Assembly (NCBI GenBank): GCA_013036995.1
Contig: JAAOXG010000003.1
Coordinates: forward strand, 62,001 to 126,000
From: Lacrimispora defluvii
GTDB lineage: Bacteria > Bacillota > Clostridia > Lachnospirales > Lachnospiraceae
Length of the DNA stretch: 64,000 nucleotides
Direction of reading: 5' to 3'
Each line of letters opens with the position of its first letter. The first letter of the stretch is position 1. A program made the translations under genes and the position numbers. Below, in pieces: positions 34,382 through 42,035 of this stretch. Under the pieces are notes generated by a model, which ran no database searches, was not told the origin of the DNA, and worked only from the letters and a program-made list of their open reading frames with translations.

Positions 34382-35821
34382 TTAATTGGTAACAGCGTAC
34401 TGGTTTTTTCCTTTTCCCTTCGCTTCGTATAATGCCTGATCTGCCCTTTTTAAGATGGCATCGTATTCTGTTTCATTCTCTCCAATCAAAGTAATTCCGA
34501 TACTGGCATGTACTTTTCCTGAAACATGAAATGCATTAATAATACGCTGGGCAATTGCTTCGGGCTGTTTCCTTCCTCTCATTCCGTAAAGCCAGATACA
34601 GAATTCATCTCCTCCGAACCGGACAATTACATCCTCCTGTCTGGTGCAGGCACTTAATATCTGTCCCGCCTGAACCAGAACCAGATCCCCTTTATGGTGA
34701 CCAAAGGTATCGTTTATTTTCTTAAAATCATCGATGTCAAGGAACATACATGCATAAAAGCGGTTTTTTCCGCCGGCTTTTAATCCATGCTCCACCAGTT
34801 TTCTTGCCGTTTCTCTGGTATAAACTCCTGTTAAATAATCCTTCTGCAGTCTCTTTTCTTCTTTTTTTCTGGTGTGAACAATTAAAAGGGTCAGGATCAC
34901 TCCACAAAGCAGAAGGAAGGTTGATCCTTCTATAAATTTTGCAGAAAGGGATTTGATCTTATGAAACGTATTCTCATATCCTTCCGTCTCCACAAGGGTA
35001 GCCATATACCAGTCATTGATCCCCATGGGCTGGTAATAAAGAAGGCGGCGGTAATCATTTTCATAATAAGTAATATAACCGGACAGACCCTGGCTGATTT
35101 CGGCTTCCATCTCCGAAAAAGTCTCACCCGGTCCAAATTCCCTGGTTTTAAGCATCTCAAACAGAGAAATCTGATTTTCACACGCCGTACAGGAAATCAA
35201 AATCTCTCCATCTTTTTGGAATATCATGTTGGCACCGTAGCGGCTTAAATCCGTATCGCTTAAATACTGCTTCAGCTTATCAGAAGACAACTCCAGACAC
35301 GCCGCACCCTTAACAACGCCGTCTCTGATAATGGGGACGGTTAAAACGATACTGTCCTGGCCCTTAAAGCTTTCTTTCAGCAATCCGGATATATTCTTTT
35401 CACCGTCTAACGCTTTTTTATAATAGTCACGGGAAGAAATATCCTGGGTTTCACGATTACCATAATAAAGAATACCTGACCTATCTGCAACACCAAACCG
35501 GGAATCTTCTTTTTCGTAATCCTGCACCTGCTGCCACCACTGTTCGTTGCCTGAGCCATCCGGCAGATCACAGTAAAATGCAAACAATTCCAGCCATTCG
35601 AATTTGGTCTGTATCATGGATTCTATATAATTCAGTGCTTTATCATTCTTCTGCTTTAAATCTCTGTGGGTCTGCTGAAACAGACTCTGTTCCACTTCAT
35701 GAAAATAATAGAAGTTTAAAACGCAGATTCCGATAATCACAGATATCACAAGACTTGCCAGGATCAGCAACCCCGGCGGATAGTGCCCCCCGTTTCTACG
35801 ATTCATCATATTTAAAAACAC
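34382..35821 (-). CDS. Membrane diguanylate cyclase with extracellular sensor
   Basis: Makes cyclic di-GMP. 479 residues: one membrane helix at about 17-40, a Cache-like extracytoplasmic sensor to about 290 (SRYGANMIFQKDGEILISC), a second helix near 295-315 and a C-terminal GGDEF domain. The active site is RFGGDEF, and RQED five residues before it is a product-inhibition site (RxxD). Start among MFLNMMNRRNG codons is uncertain. It has its own promoter and sits between asp23 and nusB, a place where most relatives have no such gene. Confidence 0.92.
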   Translation of the reverse strand: MFLNMMNRRNGGHYPPGLLILASLVISVIIGICVLNFYYFHEVEQSLFQQTHRDLKQKNDKALNYIESMIQTKFEWLELFAFYCDLPDGSGNEQWWQQVQDYEKEDSRFGVADRSGILYYGNRETQDISSRDYYKKALDGEKNISGLLKESFKGQDSIVLTVPIIRDGVVKGAACLELSSDKLKQYLSDTDLSRYGANMIFQKDGEILISCTACENQISLFEMLKTREFGPGETFSEMEAEISQGLSGYITYYENDYRRLLYYQPMGINDWYMATLVETEGYENTFHKIKSLSAKFIEGSTFLLLCGVILTLLIVHTRKKEEKRLQKDYLTGVYTRETARKLVEHGLKAGGKNRFYACMFLDIDDFKKINDTFGHHKGDLVLVQAGQILSACTRQEDVIVRFGGDEFCIWLYGMRGRKQPEAIAQRIINAFHVSGKVHASIGITLIGENETEYDAILKRADQALYEAKGKGKNQYAVTN

Positions 35822-35857
35822 CTGTCCTTAAGAATCTTTCGATTCACAATATCGTCC

Positions 35858-35886
35858 ATTATAAATCCTGTCCTATATCATTACAA
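35858..35886 (-). promoter_or_regulatory. Predicted promoter of diguanylate cyclase gene
   Basis: TTGTAA (35881-35886) and TATAAT (35858-35863) on the minus strand, 17-base spacer, just after the asp23 terminator. Confidence 0.65.
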
Positions 35887-35906
35887 GGATAATTTCATCT
35901 TTTCGG

Positions 35907-35953
35907 TAAAAAAAACAGCGGGAATGAACCGAATGACCGGTTATTCCCGCTGT
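35907..35953 (-). terminator. Strong terminator after asp23
   Basis: ACAGCGGGAAT pairs with ATTCCCGCTGT, extended by AACCG/CGGTT with one bulged base, followed by eight T on the minus strand. It ends the spoIIIA-asp23 transcript. Confidence 0.92.
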
Positions 35954-35964
35954 AAATTATAATT

Positions 35965-36351
35965 TTATTTGTTCTCATCCAGTGCAACACCGGCAATCCG
36001 GATGTTCACATCAAGAACGGAAAGACCAGTCATGTTCTCAATGGCATTCTGCACCTTTTCCTGAACTTTTTCACTGACGGTTGGGATACTGTAACCATAT
36101 TTTATGTTTAAGGACAAATCTACGGAAACATGTTCCTCTGTCAGTTCCACTTTGACACCTTTGGATAAGTTTTTCATGCCCAGCTTCGCCACCAGTTCGT
36201 TGGTGATGTTGCCTGCCATGGAATCCACACCATCTACTTCCGTCGCAGCAAGACCTGCGATGATCGCGACTACATCATCTGCGATCTGAACTTCGCCGAT
36301 TTTATCTTTTTCATATACTTTATGAGTATTTCTGTTTTCCAATTCTGCCAC
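35965..36351 (-). CDS. Asp23/Gls24 family envelope stress protein
   Basis: A 128-residue Asp23-type protein (YqhY in Bacillus). DDVVAIIAGLAATEVDGVDSMAG and SLNIKYGYSIPTVSEKVQEKV are diagnostic. The best start is the GTG at 36351, seven bases after AGGAGGG; a longer reading frame upstream has no such site. In Bacillus yqhY follows accBC and is linked to acetyl-CoA carboxylase control, but accBC is missing here and the gene follows spoIIIAH directly. Confidence 0.9.
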   Translation of the reverse strand: MAELENRNTHKVYEKDKIGEVQIADDVVAIIAGLAATEVDGVDSMAGNITNELVAKLGMKNLSKGVKVELTEEHVSVDLSLNIKYGYSIPTVSEKVQEKVQNAIENMTGLSVLDVNIRIAGVALDENK

Positions 36352-36427
36352 TTCGATTCCCTCCTGTTTAGTATTTCTGGGTTCTGAAATCATTATAGCA
36401 AAATTGTCAACTGTTTGCAAAGGCTTT

Positions 36428-37285
36428 TTACTCTTCCAGTTTCATGAGAGTAATAACAATGCTCTCTGCTCCCACTTCGGTTTTTCTCTTTACGATATCT
36501 TCAATCTGGGCACGCTGGGGATCTGTAATGCTGGCGGCATTGATGACAACATCAACTTTTCCATTTGAAATGCTGACAACCGGATCTGCAAATCCTTTTG
36601 CAAGAAGAAGGGTTTCTGCTGCATTCTCCTTCTCGGCAATGGCTGTCATATCAACCATCTGCTGAATGGCCTGCTGTTTGGCAGCCTCTTCAATGTTTGG
36701 ATTGTTGATTAAGTTCATCAGAGTTTCTTTATTTCTGGCCCTTACCTGTTCTCTGTTTAACTGCACGCTTGATATGTAATCTGCTACGTTCATGCCGCTG
36801 GTTAAAACAGCCTCTCCAGGATTGTCAAGACCGGTATCAGCTGCCTTTGTTTCACCTTCTGCAAGGCTGGCTGCTGCCTGGGTCTCACCTGCTGCAAGAC
36901 TTTGAGCTGTTTCGTTCCCGGCTGCTACCTGGGTACTTCCGGCCGCTGTCTTATCTGCGCTGCCCGCAGAATCGGCTGCTGCCAGTTTGTCAATATCTGC
37001 GGCATCCTGATCCAGACTGGCGATATCCTTGCTGGAATCACTGCCATTTAATGCCTGGTTCTCTGCTAAAATGTCTTCTTCGGATATGTCAGTCATTCCG
37101 GCTTCATACACATCGGTTCCGGAGGCTGCATCCTGCTTTCCGGCATAATTTAAATATCCGGCGGCAGCAATCATGACTGCCAGAGTTGTAATGATAATCT
37201 GGTTTCTTCGAAACAGTTTCTTCATATCCATTTTCTTTGGGGTTTTCGGGACATTGGGTTCATTGCTTGTTTTCCAACTTTTCAT
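36428..37285 (-). CDS. spoIIIAH: SpoIIIAH-like protein
   Basis: Mother-cell half of the SpoIIQ-SpoIIIAH channel between mother cell and forespore; about 285 residues. One N-terminal membrane helix (about 31-48), then a long Ala/Ser/Asp-rich spacer (50-160) and the ring-forming C-terminal domain (RNKETLMNLINNPNIEE to the end). The spacer makes it longer than the Bacillus protein (218 residues). ATG at 37285, eight bases after AAAAAGGAG, is preferred to a GTG three codons earlier. Confidence 0.92.
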   Translation of the reverse strand: MKSWKTSNEPNVPKTPKKMDMKKLFRRNQIIITTLAVMIAAAGYLNYAGKQDAASGTDVYEAGMTDISEEDILAENQALNGSDSSKDIASLDQDAADIDKLAAADSAGSADKTAAGSTQVAAGNETAQSLAAGETQAAASLAEGETKAADTGLDNPGEAVLTSGMNVADYISSVQLNREQVRARNKETLMNLINNPNIEEAAKQQAIQQMVDMTAIAEKENAAETLLLAKGFADPVVSISNGKVDVVINAASITDPQRAQIEDIVKRKTEVGAESIVITLMKLEE

Positions 37286-37300
37286 ACCTGACACTCCTTT

Positions 37301-37912
37301 TTATTCCACCCTCTTTAATACTTTTATTTTATGTGGGGGCAGGTTAAATAATGCTTCCATGGCACTGGAAATTTCAGCTTTTACCGTAGGACTGCCTCCG
37401 CCCTGGGCACTGATAATAATTCCTTCTATTTCAGGACGTATTTCTTTCTCCACAATGGGAGCTGTATTTTCTCCCTGACCGGTAAGAATGGTACTCTCTT
37501 TTAATTCTGCGCTTGTAATCTTTCTCGATCCTCCCGATGTGTCATTTTCTTCGGTTGAGGAATTTGAGTTATCTTTATCCACTCTCAGTACCTTTTCCCC
37601 TGAAGATTTTACTACAATGAGCACATCAACCTGACCGACTCCATCCACGGTTTTTAATATTTTTTTCACCCTGGCTTCCAGTTCTTCTTCATAAGTGCGG
37701 TCAGCGGAAACGGAAGCGGCCGCATCTCCGTCTGCAGGCTGTGTTACAATTCCCTGCTGTAAAGTGGATTGCTTATTATTTTCTTTCTGCGCAGTCTTTT
37801 CCACTTTCTTTGCAATTCCGGGACCAGAAGGAAATGTAAGGATCAGGATCATCATTCCAACCGCCAGCAGGATTAACAATTTATCCTTACCCATCTTCCA
37901 TTTGAATTTCAA
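37301..37912 (-). CDS. spoIIIAG: Stage III sporulation protein AG
   Basis: Component of the mother-cell secretion-like apparatus; about 203 residues with one membrane helix (LLILLAVGMMILILTF) and a C-terminal ring-building domain (LEARVKKILKTVDGVGQVDVLIVV). The TTG at 37912, nine bases after GGAGG, appears to be the start; an ATG at 37894 has no spaced ribosome site. It overlaps the end of spoIIIAF by 26 bases. Confidence 0.9.
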   Translation of the reverse strand: MKFKWKMGKDKLLILLAVGMMILILTFPSGPGIAKKVEKTAQKENNKQSTLQQGIVTQPADGDAAASVSADRTYEEELEARVKKILKTVDGVGQVDVLIVVKSSGEKVLRVDKDNSNSSTEENDTSGGSRKITSAELKESTILTGQGENTAPIVEKEIRPEIEGIIISAQGGGSPTVKAEISSAMEALFNLPPHKIKVLKRVE

Positions 37913-38564
37913 TATCCTGTTCCTCCAATCCATAATATTCCGCAATCCTCCTTCTAAGACCAGATAGACTGGAATTTTCTTTCTGCTCTTCTTTTTTTCC
38001 GTCTTCCGGCTTTATTTCAGCACTTTGATCCGATTCTTTCCCAGTTATTTTAATATTTTTTATTTCCTCAACCTTCTTAACAGGATTCATTTTACTGCCA
38101 ACAGAAGCTGCTTCCTCTGCCTGCATTTCCTCTTTTCCAGAGGTGAGCACAAGGGAAACCTTTACCACATGACCGAACCGGTCACTGGACTGATCACTGT
38201 TAATTTCTGCACTGGTTTCTTTGCAGGAAAAACCTGCTGTCTGCGCCATGGTCTCCAAATCAGTTCCCACTGCTTTTTCGTAACCGGAAATCATTCGTTT
38301 CAGTCTGGTTTCCTCCATTTTTGAAACTTTTCCGGTTAACTCGCCTGCTTCCTTTTTAAGGCTTATTGCTTCAAATGAATAGGCCAGTTTATCATCCAGT
38401 CTTAATCCGCCTGTAACGGGCTTTAACACAAGAAGAATCAGCACCATACCGGCAAAGAATTTGACGTATTTTTCATACTTTTTATTCTGCAGAAGATTTT
38501 CTACCACAGTTATAAAGATCAGGTAATAAGTTATATTTCTGATCCATTCATATAATTGATCCAT
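37887..38564 (-). CDS. spoIIIAF: Stage III sporulation protein AF
   Basis: A 225-residue membrane protein of the SpoIIIA complex: two N-terminal helices (about 5-25 and 33-52, ITYYLIFITVVENLL, FFAGMVLILLVLKPV) and a soluble C-terminal region ending in LRRRIAEYYGLEEQDIEIQ, the most conserved part. Start taken at ATG 38564, five bases after the spoIIIAE stop. Confidence 0.9.
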   Translation of the reverse strand: MDQLYEWIRNITYYLIFITVVENLLQNKKYEKYVKFFAGMVLILLVLKPVTGGLRLDDKLAYSFEAISLKKEAGELTGKVSKMEETRLKRMISGYEKAVGTDLETMAQTAGFSCKETSAEINSDQSSDRFGHVVKVSLVLTSGKEEMQAEEAASVGSKMNPVKKVEEIKNIKITGKESDQSAEIKPEDGKKEEQKENSSLSGLRRRIAEYYGLEEQDIEIQMEDG

Positions 38565-38569
38565 GCCAC

Positions 38570-39745
38570 TCACCCGGTATAATAGGTTACATTGGTAGAA
38601 GCACACACAAGTGCTATGGTAACGATAAATAAAATCATGCAGGATACAGCAACGGACAAAAGCATTTTATGTCCCTTTGCCATATCGGAAATGCAGGATA
38701 TAATCCGTTTATCACAGACCGGCTGCAAAAGAGCTGCCACACATTGATAAAATAACATTAAGATAACAAGCTTTAGGATGGGAACGATGGTAAGAATAAT
38801 AAGAATCAGGATACCGGCTGCTCCAATGGTATTCTTAATCAGTACACCAGAGCCTAATACCATCTGGGCCACAGAGCTGACCCCCTGTCCAATACCTGGA
38901 ATCGCGCCCACCAGTTTCTGAAGCGCTCCCGTCTTTAAGGAATCCACATAAGGAAGCACCATGGACTGGATCATCTGGAATCCCAGTACCAGTCCGACTA
39001 AAGTCTTTAAGCTCCAGGAAACCACCTGCTCTAACAGTTCAGTGAGCTTTGATAACATGTCTTCTTTTGCAATATGGCCAGCCATAACCAGAAGAGCGTA
39101 TACACGGATCAGTGACAGCAGTACCGTTCCTAAAAGCCACTGGGAGGCGGATAAGATAACCAGGGTAAACTCATAAGATGCCACTGCGGTGGCACTGCTT
39201 CCCGCAAATGCCGCCGCCAGAAAATACGCAGGCATCAGCACTCTCATAAATCCCAGTATCTGGTTAACCACGCCGCTTACAATGGAAATGCTGGTAAAAA
39301 AGCTGGCTGCCAGATAGGTGAACAGTAATAAATAAGTAACAAAAAAACCTGTTTCGGAGATCTGACTTCCTGTAAATACACTGGAAAAATTAGAAAAGAC
39401 AGCCCCGATAATGCCAAGTACAAGAATCTGGCCCATCATATGCCCGCTGCTTTCGATTTCGCCCATCAGCATTTTTTTAAGCGCTTTTCCAGTCTGGCTG
39501 AGTACATCATTTAACTTCCCATCCATAAGACTTTTCATTAAATCCTGAAAGGAAAGATTAAGCCCCTGATTATCATTTCTCTGATCCAGAAATTTCTGAA
39601 TGTCAGTCAGATCATACTGATCCAGATCAAGCCCCTGGGTGACCTCTGTTTCCTGCTCTTTTGGCGGAGCCTCCGCTCCCCAGGAAATACTGCCGGGAAA
39701 AAGAAAACACAGAAGACACAGAAGAAATAAAAACCTTCTTTTCAT
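38570..39745 (-). CDS. spoIIIAE: Stage III sporulation protein AE
   Basis: Polytopic protein of the SpoIIIA complex, 391 residues, with a cleavable-type signal peptide (MKRRFLFLLCLLCFLF) and about eight later membrane helices. A conserved GAIPGIGQGVSSVAQMVLG loop is present. The ATG at 39745 after GGAGGAAGG is preferred to an in-frame codon overlapping spoIIIAD more deeply. Confidence 0.93.
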   Translation of the reverse strand: MKRRFLFLLCLLCFLFPGSISWGAEAPPKEQETEVTQGLDLDQYDLTDIQKFLDQRNDNQGLNLSFQDLMKSLMDGKLNDVLSQTGKALKKMLMGEIESSGHMMGQILVLGIIGAVFSNFSSVFTGSQISETGFFVTYLLLFTYLAASFFTSISIVSGVVNQILGFMRVLMPAYFLAAAFAGSSATAVASYEFTLVILSASQWLLGTVLLSLIRVYALLVMAGHIAKEDMLSKLTELLEQVVSWSLKTLVGLVLGFQMIQSMVLPYVDSLKTGALQKLVGAIPGIGQGVSSVAQMVLGSGVLIKNTIGAAGILILIILTIVPILKLVILMLFYQCVAALLQPVCDKRIISCISDMAKGHKMLLSVAVSCMILFIVTIALVCASTNVTYYTG

Positions 39746-39759
39746 GTTCCTTCCTCCTG

Positions 39760-40146
39760 TCATGATAAAAATACCTGAAGTGTTTCAATCAGCGCCAGAA
39801 GAATCGGCATACTGACTGCCAGCACGGAAAGCTTTCCAAATATCTCAATCTGCGTTCCTACTGCACCGTAGCCTGCATCTTTACAGATTCCTGATGCAAA
39901 CTCTGCAATGTAGGTAATTCCTATCATCTTTACCAGGGTGGACAGATAGACGCTGTTGATTTTTATGTAGGACTGGATTTCTTTCATGGTATCAAGAATT
40001 GTGCTAAGCTTTCCTACCCCATAAAAAAAGATAAAAAACCCTGCTGCAAGGACCAGAAAGGTTCCGTATTCCCCCTTCATTCCTTTTAGGGAAACTGCCA
40101 GAAGCACTGCCACAATCCCCACAACAGCTATGGAAACAACCGTCAT
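39760..40146 (-). CDS. spoIIIAD: Stage III sporulation protein AD
   Basis: A 128-residue membrane protein with about four helices, typical IGITYIAEFASGICKDAGYGA motif. ATG at 40146 after AGGTGAG, eight bases from the spoIIIAC stop. Confidence 0.94.
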   Translation of the reverse strand: MTVVSIAVVGIVAVLLAVSLKGMKGEYGTFLVLAAGFFIFFYGVGKLSTILDTMKEIQSYIKINSVYLSTLVKMIGITYIAEFASGICKDAGYGAVGTQIEIFGKLSVLAVSMPILLALIETLQVFLS

Positions 40147-40154
40147 ATTCTCAC

Positions 40155-40349
40155 CTACAATGCAAACAGATTTTTAATGGATTCAAACAGCTGATAAATG
40201 TAAGGTACCAGCCAGAACAGCACAAGAATGAGCCCTGCCAGGCTTGTTAAGAATGCCTGCTCTTCCCGTCCGCTGTGTTTTAATACCTGGCAGATGACGG
40301 AAACCAGAATTCCCACTGCTGCAATTTTAAATATCAAATTGACTCCCAT
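40155..40349 (-). CDS. spoIIIAC: Stage III sporulation protein AC
   Basis: A 64-residue two-helix membrane protein (IFKIAAVGILVSVICQVLK; FLTSLAGLILVLFWLVPYI), the normal size for SpoIIIAC. ATG at 40349 after AAGGAGG. Confidence 0.94.
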   Translation of the reverse strand: MGVNLIFKIAAVGILVSVICQVLKHSGREEQAFLTSLAGLILVLFWLVPYIYQLFESIKNLFAL

Positions 40350-40359
40350 GCTATCCTCC

Positions 40360-40890
40360 TTAATACATTACAATGGTCAGGAATAAACCTCCCATGATGC
40401 CAAGGCTTGTATAAAGCCGGCTCTTTTCCTGTTTATGATTTCTTAGATAATCAATTGACAGATCCAGCTGTTCCAGATAAAGAAGGATTGTCCTTTCCTG
40501 CATTCCGGTATCTAAATATCCCAGATGTTCCCCAAGCCCCTTTAAATTCTGCTTATCCTCACTGGATAGACACACCTCTTTTGGAAGACCGTCAATTTCT
40601 TCCTGCCAGATGCCATAAAAGCTTTCCCCTCTTTGCCCCATCAATCGTTCTGACACCTTTAAAAACAAATCTCCCATCTGCCCTCCTGCTTTCCTGCCTG
40701 TCCGTTCAAAGGCTTCTGCCAGGGGAGAGTTGGCATAGACGATTTCCCCTTTTAAAAGGAAAATCATTTTCCTTAAATGTTCTACTGTTTTTAGATGCTC
40801 ATTCCACTGGGATGCCATATAAAAACCAAGGCCGGAACAGGATACGATTACAAGGGCTGCCCCTGCCAGTCTCAACCATGTATTACCCAT
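40360..40890 (-). CDS. spoIIIAB: Stage III sporulation protein AB
   Basis: A 176-residue membrane protein with an N-terminal helix (AALVIVSCSGLGFYMA), a helical soluble middle and a C-terminal helix (LGIMGGLFLTIVMY). ATG at 40890 overlaps the spoIIIAA end by eight bases. The fold is related to type II secretion GspF-like proteins. Confidence 0.92.
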   Translation of the reverse strand: MGNTWLRLAGAALVIVSCSGLGFYMASQWNEHLKTVEHLRKMIFLLKGEIVYANSPLAEAFERTGRKAGGQMGDLFLKVSERLMGQRGESFYGIWQEEIDGLPKEVCLSSEDKQNLKGLGEHLGYLDTGMQERTILLYLEQLDLSIDYLRNHKQEKSRLYTSLGIMGGLFLTIVMY

Positions 40891-41890
40891 AAGCCCTGCT
40901 CTCCTGCCTGTCCGGCCGGACCCCGGTTCCAAATATATTTGACTGATACAACTGGGTTCCTCTGGAATCAAAGATCTGATCAATGTTTCCGATTCTGCCT
41001 AAGTTGTTTAAGACAATATACCGTTCAAAAATCCGTTCCTCCAAAAGGGTTCTAAACACCGGCTTCTGACTTAAATCTTCTATGGAGCTGCCGTGTACCG
41101 TTGCGATGAGTTTGCATCCACAGTTCATTACGTATTCAATGGCATCCAGGTCTTCCCTGCTTCCCACCTCATCAACTGCAATCACTCTGGGAGACATGGT
41201 GCGGATTAACATCATCATCCCCTTTGCCTTTGGACAGCAGTCTAAAATATCAGTGCGGATCCCCAGATCATTTTGCGGCGCACCCTGGTAACAGGCTCCG
41301 ATCTCAGAACGCTCATCTACTACTCCCACGTTCATACCTTCAAACTCTCTGGAACCATCTGATATCTGCCGGATCAAATCCCGGAGCAGTGTGGTCTTTC
41401 CGCATCTGGGCGGGGAAATAATCAGGGTATGGCAGACCTCTCTTTGATTTTTATAGACAAAAGGCAGTATGGGAGAAGCACAGCCCTTTACCTGATGGGA
41501 AAGGCGGATATTAATAAAAGATATGTATTTCATGGTTTTTATCCCGGACTCATCAAGGATTGTCTTGCCTGCAATCCCGATTCTGTGCCCCCCTTGTACA
41601 GTAAGGAAGCCCTGCTTTAATTCTTCTTCAAACGCATACAGGGAGTAGTTACTCATATACTCCATGGTTTCCTTCAATTCGTTTTTTGTAATGTGATAGG
41701 CTTCTTCCAGTTTTTTGCTGATATTTCCTGATCCGGTTAAATAATACTCTTCGTTTCTGTACACCAGCATAAGAGGGGCAGCCACGCGGAGCCTTATTTC
41801 CTGGACTTCGTCGAAATTTAAGGCTACCTTGTTTAAGATTTCTCTTACATTTCTAGAAAACAGATTGATCAGCTCGTCTTTTCTCTCCAC
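40883..41890 (-). CDS. spoIIIAA: Stage III sporulation protein AA (ATPase)
   Basis: Cytoplasmic ATPase of the SpoIIIA apparatus, 335 residues, related to secretion ATPases. Walker A is PPRCGKTTLLRD; VVDERSEIGACYQG and VIAVDEVGSREDLDAI hold the Walker B acids. The GTG at 41890, seven bases after AGGAGG, fits best; an ATG two codons earlier touches the ribosome site. First gene of the operon behind a sigma-E-like promoter. Confidence 0.94.
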   Translation of the reverse strand: MERKDELINLFSRNVREILNKVALNFDEVQEIRLRVAAPLMLVYRNEEYYLTGSGNISKKLEEAYHITKNELKETMEYMSNYSLYAFEEELKQGFLTVQGGHRIGIAGKTILDESGIKTMKYISFINIRLSHQVKGCASPILPFVYKNQREVCHTLIISPPRCGKTTLLRDLIRQISDGSREFEGMNVGVVDERSEIGACYQGAPQNDLGIRTDILDCCPKAKGMMMLIRTMSPRVIAVDEVGSREDLDAIEYVMNCGCKLIATVHGSSIEDLSQKPVFRTLLEERIFERYIVLNNLGRIGNIDQIFDSRGTQLYQSNIFGTGVRPDRQESRAYG

Positions 41891-41911
41891 TCTCATCCCT
41901 CCTCTTACCTC

Positions 41912-41939
41912 AATATATGAAAAGTGGGACAAATTATGA
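41912..41939 (-). promoter_or_regulatory. Putative sigma-E promoter of spoIIIA operon
   Basis: TCATAAT (41933-41939) and CATATATT (41912-41919) on the minus strand, 13 bases apart, resembling the mother-cell sigma-E consensus (ATA at -35, CATACANT at -10). The leader would be only about 15-20 bases. Confidence 0.5.
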
Positions 41940-41942
41940 CTT

Positions 41943-41991
41943 AAAAAAAGTACTGTCTTTGACAGTTGCCAGTGTCGTGACAGTACTTTTT
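41943..41991 (-). terminator. Terminator after chemoreceptor gene
   Basis: AAAAAGTACTGTC and its perfect complement (41945-41957 with 41979-41991); the minus strand continues in T. It isolates spoIIIA from the upstream chemoreceptor. Confidence 0.88.
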
Positions 41992-42035
41992 CCTAATTTA
42001 CCTTTTATGGTGCAGAATGGATAATAATTTTATAT

